Part shown: positions 11,001 through 21,169 of the stretch, piece after piece
Layout: the number at the start of each line of letters is the position of its first letter
Numbering within the stretch: the first letter of the stretch is position 1
Assembly: GCA_036897485.1 (NCBI GenBank)
Contig: JAYMTF010001648.1
Location: 1-22,087 of the forward strand
DNA length: 22,087 nucleotides
Direction of reading: 5' to 3'
Source: Pelargonium nanum
Taxonomy: Eukaryota > Streptophyta > Magnoliopsida > Geraniales > Geraniaceae
Made by a program: the position numbers and the translations under genes
The notes under the pieces: model-generated
What the model saw: the letters and a program-made list of their open reading frames with translations, nothing else
Database searches by the model: none
Told to the model about the DNA's origin: nothing

Positions 11001-12366
11001 GCGATCAATGGGATACCATTTGGGGAACTGATCAAGAATCCAAGAAATGGCAAACCAGATTTCACATATGATAGATGTTAACCAAAGACCGATGGCATCT
11101 TGCACCGGATTCATGATTCTATAGCGAAGGAAGAAGGCTAATATGACAAGACGAGCCACAATCACCATCCTGTAAGGATTGATCTTGCTAGATGCAATGG
11201 AAACTTTCCGGGACAGTGGTTGCCTCGCCTCATCCATCCTGCAAACCAGTAGTAAACAGACAGCATTTGGTTCAATACTATACCAAATTTGAAACCAAAA
11301 CCCAATTTAGCTACAAGAGCTATGAAATGGAGTGAGTTACATACAAGGCCATGTCCGGATCATTAGCATCATCTTGCTCCGGCCCCAAGTTTCCTTGCTG
11401 AAGTTTCCAATCATCCATCCTCTCCTTCCACCCTATCTCCTTCCTTTCGTCCCATTTCTCGCTTCCTGTTGTATGAAACAAAGATAGAGTTAGCAACGAA
11501 CAAAAACAAACTAATACTCAGATAGAGAAAAAAGCCTAAAGCCCTACCAGGTTCGGATATTGGATAGGGGTGAACTCGTTTGTGAAGTATTTGGTCTCCA
11601 TGCCCGTGGGAGGATATAGGGAACTCCCCGCTCACCTACGAGAATAGTGTTGGATCAATCAGGCGAGGAAAAGGGAAAATCATATATGATAAAGCATAAT
11701 GTGTAAATGTTAAGGTTGATTGAGCTCACAGGGCGGGATCGGGCACCAGAAATGACTGGTGGGAATTGGGCAATGTGCTCATCATCATCAGGACCTCTTC
11801 CATAGCTCATCTTGCCATGGAGCATAGCCTCAGCAAGGTGCTTGTGCTTGTTCTCCTCATCCTCAATGTTGAATTCATGCTCAATGTCATCGACATCCTC
11901 TTCATCCTCGTCTCCCTCCACCCTCGGGCTCCCTAAAAACCAATCAAATTAACTAAAAGCAACAACAAAAATGTTAAGAAACTGAGGAGTTGAGTTGATT
12001 TATGCTTACCTTTGAGGCGCTTGTATCGGGTCTTGCATTGGGGGCAAACTTGAGTCCCTTCTCGTCTTTCATACTCGTAGCAAGGCCTGCACACCGGGAA
12101 GCCACACTCGTTGCAGGCCACGAACAGGTCTCCATCCACAGTCAGGCCAATCTGATCCCCACATATCTCACACACCTGGCCATCAAGATTCCTCAGAGGC
12201 TTGTGCTGCAAGAAACCAAAAACATATACTCAAAAACATATACATACATCAAGAACTGTAATTGACGGGTTTGTTATGAATTATGCTATACTTCTTCGTG
12301 TCCGTGAATGACGACAAGCTCATTGCGGTTGTGAGAACCAGCAACAAGCCCAGCACTGGCCTCCAT
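8079..12366 (-). CDS. CESA7: Cellulose synthase A catalytic subunit 7, secondary-wall type
   Basis: This integral membrane family-2 glycosyltransferase polymerises UDP-glucose into beta-1,4-glucan in plasma-membrane rosettes. Thirteen exons (12366-12292, 12205-12010, 11932-11730, 11635-11548, 11465-11345, 11238-10972, 10883-10538, 10454-10191, 10094-9882, 9802-9589, 9483-9287, 9199-8846, 8660-8079) total 3120 bases, or 1039 aa. A RING-type zinc finger has eight Cys at 37, 40, 56, 59, 64, 67, 79 and 82. Two N-terminal membrane helices lie in exon 6 and the rest in exons 12-13. The catalytic motifs are intact: DDG (370-372), DCD (537-539), TED (737-739) and QVLRW (777-781). The start [17 protein letters not shown], the segment [10 protein letters not shown] and the end [14 protein letters not shown] match the CESA7/IRX3 class, which works with CESA4 and CESA8 in xylem and fibre walls. 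The acceptor of exon 11 (ATAG|GAATG) is the least certain junction. GKG replaces the usual GKK near residue 562. Confidence 0.97.
8649..8830 (-). repeat. Tandem duplication spanning the CESA7 intron 12/exon 13 acceptor
   Basis: Two diverged copies lie head to tail, about 8651-8734 and 8735-8830. Both contain AATGTGCTTATCTAGATCAT, AAGAACATTATATATA, CAGCATCAC, AACCCAAGAA and end in TCTTGATGCA. The second copy has about 12 extra bases. The first copy begins inside exon 13, so the second carries a full copy of the acceptor (GATGATCTAG on the minus strand) and the first exon bases ATAAGCACATT. The real acceptor is the one at 8661-8662, because only it continues into the conserved exon. Confidence 0.9.
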
Positions 12367-12372
12367 GGCTTA

Positions 12373-12380
12373 ATTAGGTG
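12373..12380 (-). promoter_or_regulatory. MYB46/MYB83-type site (SMRE) next to the CESA7 start
   Basis: CACCTAAT on the minus strand matches the secondary-wall MYB element YACCWAMY and ends 6 bases before the ATG codon (12366). An identical motif lies at 12490-12497. Known MYB46/MYB83 targets include the secondary-wall CESA genes. Whether this copy lies in the leader or the core promoter depends on the start site, which is not known. Confidence 0.45.
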
Positions 12381-12400
12381 CAATGAAAATGGTGGATTGA

Positions 12401-12497
12401 GAATATAAGGAGAGGAGAGGTGGTGTTATAGGAGTGTGTGTGAAGGTAGGAGATGACAGAAATGCTATCTCTCTCACAATCACACGCACCACCTAAT
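12401..12497 (-). promoter_or_regulatory. CESA7 core promoter: TATA-like motifs and a second MYB46-type site
   Basis: Two TATA-like motifs can be read on the minus strand: CCTTATATTC at 12401-12410 and TATAA at 12426-12430. On the plus strand, CACCTAAT at 12490-12497 again matches YACCWAMY, about 125 bases before the ATG. Spacing makes the 12426-12430 motif the better TATA box, with a leader of some 30 bases. A further AC-type element, ACCTACC, lies far upstream at 13489-13495. Confidence 0.4.
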
Positions 12498-12788
12498 GTG
12501 TCAACATGTTTGTTGCAGAGTCTCCATTGCCTTCAAGTTAAGCTTCCTCTTTTTTTCTATTCTTATTTTTTCAACTACCATGTCTTCCCTCTTTGCAACC
12601 ACCACTTAAACCACTTTTATTTTTATTTTTTTCCTTACAATATTGTACAAAGTCAAACTTTGTGGACATTTATTCATTTTGCTCTTGATACTCACCATTT
12701 TATTCAAATTTCTTATTACAAAATACACTTATAATTTACTAAATGAGGAAATATAAAAGGATTATTTTGTCAAAAATGATACATGAAA

Positions 12789-13020
12789 TTAAGGATTAGT
12801 CTGAGTGTGGTAAAAGTAGTTGGCAAAACAGACTGCGTGAGTGGGAAGAGTGCTTGCGTTCGATCCCCGCTCAACACACCTATGGGAGAGGTGAAAGTTT
12901 TAACTGTGAACAAACCTCAAATGAGAATTAGTCTAGGTGTGGTAAAACACCTTAAAGGTGCCAACTGCGAATGTGCGGGCCCGCTCAAGAACCCCATGGT
13001 ATAAAACCGGAAAAAAAAAG
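12789..13020 (+). mobile_element. tRNA-derived SINE-like insertion, two partial head-to-tail copies
   Basis: AGGATTAGTCTGAGTGTGG (from about 12791) resembles an A box in the style of plant Au-type SINEs. GCGTTCGATCCCC at about 12857-12869 fits a polymerase III B box. A second, shorter copy starts at about 12925 with ATTAGTCTAGGTGTGGTAAA and runs through a GGGCCCGCTCAAGAACCCC block. A short A-rich end (GGAAAAAAAAAG) lies at about 13009-13020. No target-site duplication was identified. The first copy cannot be a tRNA gene: no acceptor or anticodon stem pairs. Confidence 0.5.
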
Positions 13021-13969
13021 TAACGAAACAATTAATTTTTCCTGATGTGACATTTTCTATCCAAAAATTGTCAAGTTTAAATTCTAACATGTATTAAAAA
13101 CCGAAAAAAAAAACAAAAACTATCAAGCATTTGTTTAGTTGGTTCCCAAGTCCTTTTTAATATAAATTGCCTAGACAGTGACATTTTTAGAAATATGAAT
13201 CAATTATTTACGTTGAAGCTGAACATCAAATTATGAGACTTAATTACACATGTGATGATTGATTTCCACAAGTCCTTTTCTAATTATCCCAGACGCAAAA
13301 GTAACAACAACAACAACAACAACAAGGCCTTTTGCTTTCATCACTAACTGTTTCATCAAATAAAAATATAAAAATTATGGAACAATGCTTGAGCTACAAG
13401 AACTTAGAAACCAAGTCATGTCCCAAACTGTTAGGTAAGCAAGTTGGAGTCTCTCCATCTGGAGAGTAGAGACAGAGCAACCTCCCCAACCTACCTATAT
13501 TATACTATAAACTAATACAATGAAATGATAACAAAAACCCTAAACCTGTGGAAGCTTTTGCAATTTTATTCATACTTACGAATAGATTTGTTACGGCACA
13601 CAATCACAAGTCGGTACAGCCATCCATCTCTTGCCCGTAAACTAGGTGGGTTCATCACTTGGTCTTCTTCCATATCTCGTGCTCTTACAATACAAATACA
13701 GTGCATAAATGGCCGTAGTGTAGACTTGCATACTCAGTTCAATACTTCATCTCACTACTCGTACCCTTCTTCCACCGTTTCCTGCATGGATATTCACGTA
13801 CGACCATGAATATTGAAAACACGGGGTCCAAGTATAATATCAGCTGTTTTTGTCTATTGAATGCCTAGGAAAAAGATTCTCTCGCACATGTATATCACAC
13901 ATGCTATACATAACTAAATGAAGACTTGCAAGCTGTTTCTATCTTTCAAATACCTCTTGAATTAAGGTC
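13021..13969. other. Distal CESA7 upstream region and IF3 downstream region
   Basis: CESA7 reads away from here, and the IF3 gene ends at 13970, so this stretch should hold the IF3 3'UTR at its right side and far CESA7 promoter at its left. A perfect (AAC)n microsatellite lies at 13303-13325 and an ACCTACC AC-element at 13489-13495. No ORF with recognisable content was seen. Confidence 0.5.
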
Positions 13970-15331
13970 TCAGACACCAACTGGTAATTGATTTACTTCA
14001 GTCTCGTCAGGTTCTGCTTCTGTCTCGTCTGGTTTGGATTCTGTGTCATCTTCTGTGTCATCTTCTGTGACATCTTCTATGTCATCTTCTGGGTCATCTT
14101 CTGTGACATCTTCTGGGTCATCTTGTTTCTTTGCCCGATTGGTAGCTTTCTGTATAAAAGCTTTATTCGGAACCAAGATCATGAACATGTTCCTATCCTT
14201 AAAGTTTTTGGACTCCTCAGTTGCAAGCTGCAAAGACCAGAATCAAGAGAAGGGAGAGGATGTAAAGTTAAAAGAGGTGGGCTGTATTCAACAAAAACGA
14301 ACATTTTATGTATGCATATAATTAAGTGCATATGTTGAATCATAATCCAAACTCAAGCTCCTATTTCAGGTTGATCATGACACTATCATTGGGAACTTTT
14401 TTCATGCTGTTAATGTGTGGAAACCAAAGATCTTGTCCATAAGTAACCTAAATAAAATATCATTCGATTGGTTCCACTCAATGTATTAGTCTGAAATCCA
14501 TACTACTATCCCAGTCAAAGTAAAAAAACTTCACAATAAGCAATTAGAATTGCTAATTAAAGTCGTAAAAACTAATGTTAAAATAAAACATACAAAATGG
14601 TACTATTTAAAGTTAAAAGTGCATTTGCTGTCTGCTGATTGGCTTGATCTCCGGGCAAGATTAACATCACAGTTCATTTCAATATTATAGCCTTATAGGG
14701 TTCATTATAGATGGGGGGTCAGATTTGCTTCTCGTAACACTTAAACTAAACAATGTTAGAACTAAACACATGGGGTATCTTCCAACAACAACAACAAAAA
14801 CGCTAAAATAATGGAAATCACTGTGTCAATCTAGTTTATTTCCAAACTGCCCTTATCAGACCTTCACTAGAACTTTGGCAGAAAATTAAATTAAAAGTTG
14901 AATTTAATTACATGCTTTTACTCCCTCCGTCCCAAAATAATTGTACACTTTCTCATATTTGAAGAAATTAAGGATCAGTGGTATAACAAACTCAAGTTAG
15001 TAATTCATGCATAACTAACTCCCTAAAAAAGAAAGAGGACAGTTATATTGAGAAAATATTAGGAAAGTCAGACAATTATTTCGGTATGGAGGGAGTAGTA
15101 GTTTTGATAAATTGAAGTGGGGCATGGTGAAATAACTAATAAGTAAATGTTTTAATGTTGTAGGCACAAATATTGGATCAATTGTCATTTAAGATGATGA
15201 AAAAAGGAAGAAAAACATGCGGTTAGAAAATGTCCAAATTCACCCACTAATTTACTTTAATTCAAACAATCTGAATTCATATTTGTGTTCCACTCAGAAA
15301 ATAATACATGAAATAAAAGTCTCTCTCTCTT

Positions 15332-15363
<32 letters not shown>

Positions 15364-18300
15364 CACACACATACATATATATATATAGTAAATCATGTGA
15401 TTACCAAAAGTTAAGTTTGTGTACTAATAAGTACCTCCCCAATATCACTCTGGAAGCGTTTAATAAGCTCGATAGCATTATTCTTGAATATATTTTGACG
15501 GCCTTTCAACTGTACTATCATCTTAACCTGCAGGAATTGACAAAATGTTCTTGAAACATATTTAGTATAATTGAAAGCATAACCACAAAGATTTAAGGTT
15601 AGCATATGGTATAATCACAAGAAAACCAAGGCAACCTTGTGTCCTTCACTTAAAAACTTCCTAGCGGCTTTCAAACGCACAGCATAATCATGCGTATCAA
15701 TGTTGTAACTGAGAATGAAGTCAACATAAAACAAAATCAGTTTCAGCTTTAAGTACAATTCTTGTATTGATAAAAAAAAATTATCTAAAAGGAATAAAAA
15801 TAAAAGACTGATTATACTCCCACAAGTTGATACTGGATCCCACACTAAATATTAATCACCATTTAAATATGATGTGCCTAAATTGGTGGTTTCGTTAGTA
15901 ATCTTCTACTCATTGGACTTCGCTCTTTTCTACTGAAGAACATTGTACCCAAAACACACTTTACAGGAAGCTGCACTGTCCCTTTCAATTGGTCCACAGT
16001 GTCATCTTAGAGAATCCAGTATTGTTTTCCATATCCTCATTTCTCCCAATGATATAAAATATTTTATCAAGCCATTTCTTTTATTGTCTCATATAAAGCA
16101 ATTAAAACATATAATGAGAATATCAGGGGCAGAGCCAGATCCAATTCCTTTCTCAGGACATTTCATTCTAGATGTGATTGAGACCATATTAGGCAGCCTA
16201 CTATTCTGGAATCTGGATAAAATTTCCAAGTTTCTCTAATACTCCTTCCCTAGTACATACAATGAACTTTTCTCTTCCTCTCGCCATCGCCATAGGAGTA
16301 GACAATCTTGTCAAGCCTCAAAAAAATCTTAAGTAATTGCTATATCTTGCTTGTATTTTCAGGTGCAGACTACAGACATGACTAGGGCTTTAGGAGGAAA
16401 AGCACTCTTTCAAAACCAATAATATTTATTTAGGAAAGGTTTCCAACTGAAGATCCACAAAGTGTCTTTGCCTATAGTTTTGACATGTGAAATTTTATTT
16501 AGGACCCACAACTCAAATGCATATAAGAATATAACGAATTTCAGAAAAAAATTCAGTTGAGATTAGAGGAAATAAACAGATGATATTATGTAATTTACCC
16601 CATCTTAACTTCCTTCACACCCGTGCGACTAACTGCAATTAAGAGCACAACTCATTAAGTATCCTTTCTCACATAATTGACATTTTAACCATGAGACAGA
16701 GCAAAGCAAACTATAAAAACAATAAATAAATAAATCATCACCACTCTTCTTCTGTTGGTCCCTTTTCTTCCTTCGTCCTTCATATCTAAATTTACTGAGA
16801 AGTAAGTAAAATAAAGAATCAGTATAATTCAAGGTTACATAAATCATAAAGCAGGCAGAAACACACCCAAAAAATGGAAAATAGACATTTGCTAGGGATC
16901 AATACAAGTGTATTTATCCTTTAGGAAACATGAATTCGGACATGGACCGAGATTCGCCACTTTCAAACAACATAGGATATGATTTGTCACCATTACATAA
17001 TTCGTCAACTCTAACGATAAGCTAGCAGATGTCTTCACAAAGTCACTTTGAGATCCTCGCATTGAGTATATATGTAACAAGATTGGTGTGTGCGATATTT
17101 ATGTTACAGCTTGACTGCTTGAGGAGGAGTGTTAGAATCACATAAGATCTCTATAAATTAGTGATAGATTGCATTGAGTAACTTAATTTAAGGGATCCTG
17201 ATTTATTCCTATTTACTATAAATTGGGCATCGCCCTGTGTAAATATGCATCTATTTCTCTCAAATCTTCCAGCTTTGGAGTTATTTAGGGAATGCACTTC
17301 TAGAACTCAGTCTATTAGGAAACTCAAGTATGGTTGCCTAAGCTCTTATATTTTTCTTCTCTCAAACCCTTTGAGAATGAATCAAATATGCCTCCTGAAA
17401 TTAGTAGGACCTGAAACAACCAAACAAAAATTCCCTAATTCAATTCAAAACACTACCTAGCAAGTTTGGTCAGTCATATAAGCCTATCTATATCTCACAG
17501 ATTTAGACATGATGACACACAGATAGTGTTCAAACCTGATAGACCCAAGATCCCAAACTTTTCCCTTTCTTCAATAATGATATGAGAACTTGTACTTAGT
17601 TTGTTATTTATTGCTTTACATACTTTCTAAGGTCCATAGGAACTATGAAAACTCGTATTCATTGGAAAATGCATATAAATAATGGCTTTTCTTTATAACT
17701 TTTGGGAAAGTAAAAATAAAATAAACTAATATAGTTAAGTTGATAAGTTCTTTATCTGGGATAACTTTTTTCTCACAAAGATGCTTGCCTTCCAAATTGG
17801 ATAAATATAAAAACTCAACACATAAATAGAAAGGGTAAACGTGTGTAGTACTCGTAATCCATTATTTTGACAACTGGAGGGTCTGCATCCGGGGATATTA
17901 TTACCTACAATAAAAGGTAGTACAAATAAGTTTTCACATATCTGACGGCCACTTCTGCATAGAATATATATGAACAATACCATTTCATATAAGTAAAAAA
18001 AGTTTTATAAGAAACTAGATAGAGAATATTCAAATACAGAGTGTAGAAGGTAGAAAATCCTCAAGGAGAACTATAGCCTAAATTTAAGCTATCTAAGAAC
18101 AATATGACCCTCCACTTTCTCACCAACAAACATAACTAAAAGCTACTAGACTCATAAAGATCAAACTTATAAAATAGAAGGTTAGTTATTTCCTCCTATA
18201 TCAATTAAAAGGCAATAGACATGATGCAGAAAGAACTACCAAAGAAAATCTTAGTATCACAACAAAACCCAATGATTGCAATATTGATAATGAAGCCTAC

Positions 18301-21002
18301 TTTTTCCTTTTTTCACTAAGTTCTTGTTATGGGATATATCACAGATATGCAGACAATACAGCAAATCAAATAATACTTGACAATAGCACCAGTACCACAG
18401 TGACGTCTAATTTCTCAAGCAGTCATGTGTCCTCGTCAGGCTATAATATGTCACTTAAACAAACTTGTGATGCTACAAATGGGCAGATGCTTGATAGGCG
18501 TTACTATGTGTTACTTCTCGAGCTCTAATCAGGGGAGCCCCCAACATCTCTAGACGCCCAAAGCAAAATTTTGAATTCATTTCAAAAATTAAATCACTTT
18601 GAAAAGCCCTCAAGGTTTTTAATTTGAAATATATAATAGTTGGTGAGAGATCGAGCAAATTAAATGAAAGAAACATGGAGGATTTGTGTTTGTGGCGGAT
18701 GAAATGCGAAGGAGATCAGGTGTGAGAGAGTGATCAGATCTAAGAAAAAAGCTTGAGAACAGAGCACATCTGATAAGATAAGGTTGGAAGCGTAGTGGAT
18801 CCAAAAGTGAGTGAGAGAGAGAGAGAGTGTGTGTGGTAAATAAAACTTAAGAACAGAAACAACTGATTTTTTCAAGGGAAAAAAACTGATTTTTGTTGGT
18901 AATCATTTTTACTCCTCTGCCTTCCTCAGTTCAACATCTCTTCCATCACATCTCTCTCTCGTCCTGAATTCTCTCTTTTCTCACTCTCTCGTCTCTTTTT
19001 TTATGATTCGGGATAGCAAAAAAAATTATATATATGTTGGGGCTTGCTAAATAAAACTTTTTCCAAATTCTCAAATTTGTTTACAAACAAACCACGAGGC
19101 ATCTAAAATTCTTTATATGGTTGCTAAACATGGAAATATGGAATAAAAGATATATTTATTGGGAGTTGGGACCATGATGATTCATGTGCTTGTTGAATAA
19201 AAAAATTCACCAAAATTCCTTAATATGCTGACTACTCAATTTCTGGGCATGTAATGAAATGGAGACAGAAACAATGGAAAGAGAAGAAATAATTTAGTCT
19301 TTTAAAAAATAACATTGTTATAAATGGCGCAAATATCCAAAATATATGTAGTTACTAGTTAGTTGCAACTGCAACAGCTTCTACTTTTTGTAATTAGGTG
19401 CAAATCATGGAAAGTTTGATGTGTATAAATGTAATTAACCCAAGAACTTATTTAGGGTAGTGCAGATTTTTTTATTATGGTAAAGTGAAGTTTTCTAAAT
19501 AACGTAATCATACTTAATTTTGGAATATAGGTTTCATGAAAATTCAGAAATTTTGAACTTTCTTTGATTAATGATGGCTACCATGTAGGTTTTATTTTGA
19601 ATCTGGGCTTAAGATTTTTTGTTTTTTTTGTTTTGTTTTGCAATTGAATTTGGGCTGAAAGAATTATTGTGAACATGACCAATCTGTAAATTTTAGGTTT
19701 TTTCCACGGAGATGTATGGGGGGGATTTGGGTGGCTTGGTAAACTGGGGGTGTAAAGCAAAGGCTTCATTGACCTTATGGAAGGGACAACCCTGCTCCTA
19801 GTTAACCTAGCTAACTTCAATTATCTATGTAATGAGTCATTACTTTCATGAGGACTGAAGAGATCTGGAATGACACACCCATTGAAAAACTAATCAAATG
19901 AGAAAAATAAAAATACAACTAAAACAGTTTAGACACCAGAGATCACACTGGGGCCAACAGCTCATACTAGCAAACCTAAGGATGTATAAACAGATGAATT
20001 AGTTTTAACTTTTAAGGAACGTTCTCAACTGTTACCACAAAGCAGACAATATGATACGCATAGCTCATAGTCCTCAATTAGATACACCTTGAAATTTCAA
20101 ATGTTCTACAACATGCAAAGGAACTGTTTGTGCATTGTAAAAGACGTTCACACCGGCTAAAGTAAACAACATAGCAATGCTAAGGCTTCTGGGTAAAAAC
20201 AAGAACAGGAATCAAAAGGCTAAACTCAGGGACACATAGTAAAAACTTTCTTTTTTAAACTAGTAGGAACCTATTTATCACACATGAAACACATTATATC
20301 ATGCACAAAAAATATTGTTTTACACATGAATTTTCAATAGTTTACCAGATCAAGCTTAGCATCATCAGCCATCTGCTGAGCCTCTCTCATAGATACCACC
20401 CCAACCTACACAATACAATAAAATCAGTAATGCCAAATTAGAAAAAAATAGAATGAGTACAAGAAAAATAAAACAAAACAAAACAAAAAATCAAATGTCT
20501 ATCTAATTGAGCCTCAAAATTTGTTTATTTCTTTTGAAAAATTTACTGAGGTGCCAAACAGAACTAAAAAATTGAGTACTGAAGTACTAACCATCTTCTG
20601 CTCCTGATCAATCAGCCTGACGGTAGTTGACCTATATCCCAAACCAGCACACACACGCACAAAAACACTTCAAATTCGAATTCAAATTCAAGCTATCACG
20701 TAAACTACAGAATCGATTAGAGAAATGTACCTGATGGTGGACATATCGAGAGACTTCTCGTCTTCATCGTCGGAATCAGAGTCCGGTTCTCTCTGGCGCG
20801 ATCGACCCCGCATGGCAGTGATGGCGGAGATGCGAGAGGAGGAGGAGGAAGAGAGGTCGAACTTGGAGAAATCGGGGAGGCAGAGGCGGGAGGAGAGGAA
20901 GATGGAGTCGGAGGAGGATGACAGAGACGACGTCGTTCTGGTTGGTGTGAGCAGCGACGCCGCTCTGAGGGCGGAGGAGCTACTGGTGGTCATCCCTGCC
21001 AT
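13970..21002 (-). CDS. Plastid translation initiation factor IF3
   Basis: This factor binds the small plastid ribosomal subunit, blocks premature joining of the large subunit and checks the start codon and initiator tRNA. Nine exons (21002-20731, 20631-20592, 20405-20346, 17904-17852, 16794-16742, 16632-16599, 15708-15636, 15527-15435, 14227-13970) total 936 bases, 311 aa. Residues 1 to about 60 are Ser/Thr-rich with few acidic residues, as in a chloroplast transit peptide. An acidic linker (DSDSDDEDE) follows. The IF3 N domain spans about 88-159 (VRLIDQEQKM, LDLVIISPDADPPVVKIMDY). A basic linker RRKKRDQQKK joins it to the C domain (about 160-258; KEVKMGYNID, RLKAARKF, VQLKGR, TEESKNFKDRNMFMILVP). 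The last 50 residues are an acidic repeat tail. The ATG at 21002 was chosen because it opens the transit peptide. The exon 5 donor could lie 4 bases earlier in the transcript (A|GTGGTG), giving I for SV. Arabidopsis relatives include SVR9 and its paralogue, but the subgroup was not resolved. Confidence 0.93.
14039..14122 (-). repeat. 15-bp tandem repeats coding for the acidic IF3 tail
   Basis: On the minus strand, units of the type GAAGATGACCCA / GAAGATGTCACA / GAAGATGACACA repeat with a period of about 15 bases (some 12), encoding EDDPE, EDVTE and EDDTE blocks over residues 262-289. The following residues (to 311) add PDETEAEPDETE before the TGA at 13970-13972. Repeat slippage is the obvious origin. 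Confidence 0.88.
14921..15095. mobile_element. Stowaway-type MITE
   Basis: The left end, CTCCCTCCGTCCCAAAATAA, is the textbook Stowaway terminal repeat. The right end, ATTATTTCGGTATGGAGGGAG, is its inverse with few mismatches (about 21 of 24 match). A TA dinucleotide flanks both ends (14919-14920 and 15096-15097), the Tc1/mariner target duplication. The element is 175 bp, has no coding capacity and lies in an intron of the IF3 gene. Confidence 0.92.
15319..15387. repeat. Compound microsatellite (CT)n(AT)n(AC)n(AT)n
   Basis: A CT tract with one TT interruption (15319-15348) runs into ATATAT (to about 15362), ACACACAC, ACAT and again ATATAT up to 15387. It is intronic and likely to be length-variable between individuals. 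Confidence 0.95.
15709..16598 (-). other. IF3 intron 6 (0.9 kb)
   Basis: The intron lies between donor GTAAAT (16598) and acceptor TTCTCAG (15709). The 98-codon plus-strand ORF at 15943-16239 shows no recognisable domain. Fragments of it (ISPNDIKYFIKPF) might be a decayed coding insertion, but this cannot be supported. Confidence 0.6.
16905..17275 (+). mobile_element. Decayed Ty1/copia fragment: pol 3' end, polypurine tract and LTR
   Basis: Plus-strand translation near 17015-17110 gives the C-terminal copia RNase H motif ADVFTKSL and then DPRIEYICNKIGVCDIY, interrupted by a stop (TGA after KSL). The upstream RNase H region is degraded with stops and a probable frameshift. A purine tract, GAGGAGGAG, at 17121-17129 comes just before TGTTAGAATC at 17130, the expected start of a copia 3' LTR. 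The LTR end is uncertain (about 17240-17275). The 5' part of the element is missing. It lies antisense in IF3 intron 4 (16795-17851). Confidence 0.8.
17905..20345 (-). other. IF3 intron 3 (2.4 kb), the largest intron
   Basis: It separates the exon ending in DDAKLDL (donor GTAAAC at 20345) from the one beginning VIISPDADPP (acceptor TTGTAG). It is AT-rich. A compositionally distinct, partly repeat-like block occupies about 18470-18860. A pyrimidine-rich patch at 18910-19005 (plus strand) and G-rich short runs near 19715-19755 are the only other irregularities. Confidence 0.75.
18470..18860 (-). repeat. Leader-like / repeat-like block inside IF3 intron 3
   Basis: On the minus strand, a CT-rich tract (18808-18835) is followed by sequence that looks like a plant 5' leader. 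Then come the phrases GAGGGCTTTTCAAAGTGA and TTTTGCTTTGGGCGTCTAGA ending in GGGGGCTCCCCTGATTAGAG (about 18523-18615). The second part resembles common plant repeat phrases of the 'gggcctc ... ggcccctg' type. A 67-codon ORF (18676-18473) has no recognised domain. This is probably a transposon fragment; a captured gene start is the alternative. Confidence 0.3.
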
Positions 21003-21039
21003 GAGGGAGGGAGGGATTGGCGTTTGAGAAGAAAGTGGA

Positions 21040-21136
21040 TTTGGCGCCTGATGATGCAATCCTTATCCACACTCCCAACTATTCACAACTCTACTCAGAG
21101 GAGTTGGGATGGGCTGGATACATAGGATGTGGCCCA
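21040..21136 (-). promoter_or_regulatory. IF3 promoter: site II motifs and an E2F-like motif
   Basis: TGGGCT (21110-21115) and GGCCCA (21131-21136, TGGGCC on the minus strand) are site II elements, bound by TCP factors and frequent upstream of plant genes for ribosomal and organelle-directed proteins. TTTGGCGCC at 21040-21048 holds an E2F core and lies about 38 bases before the ATG. No clear TATA box was seen, which is usual for such promoters. Confidence 0.45.
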
Positions 21137-21169
21137 TTATGTACCCAATTGTTGATATCGTACCATTTT

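Larger units (their letters stand above)
14228..15434 (-). other. IF3 intron 8 (1.2 kb)
   Basis: The intron lies between donor GTACTT (at 15434-15429 on the minus strand) and acceptor TTTGCAG (ending at 14228). It is AT-rich, with a Stowaway-type MITE at 14921-15095 and a compound microsatellite at 15319-15387. Nothing else is recognisable. Confidence 0.8.

Noticed and set aside
12850-12870. Possible tRNA gene because of GTTCGATCC
   Set aside because: No acceptor, D or anticodon stem can be paired around it; the surrounding sequence fits a SINE better.
13303-13325. AAC repeat considered as a CRISPR-like or regulatory array
   Set aside because: It is a plain trinucleotide microsatellite without spacers.
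14034-14321. Plus-strand ORF with SSVSSSVTSS repeats
   Set aside because: It is the antisense reading of the acidic IF3 tail repeat; the minus-strand frame continues the conserved IF3 C domain.
21003-21059. Upstream TTG start for IF3 giving 19 more residues
   Set aside because: Non-ATG starts are rare in plants, and the ATG at 21002 already opens a complete transit-peptide-like N terminus.
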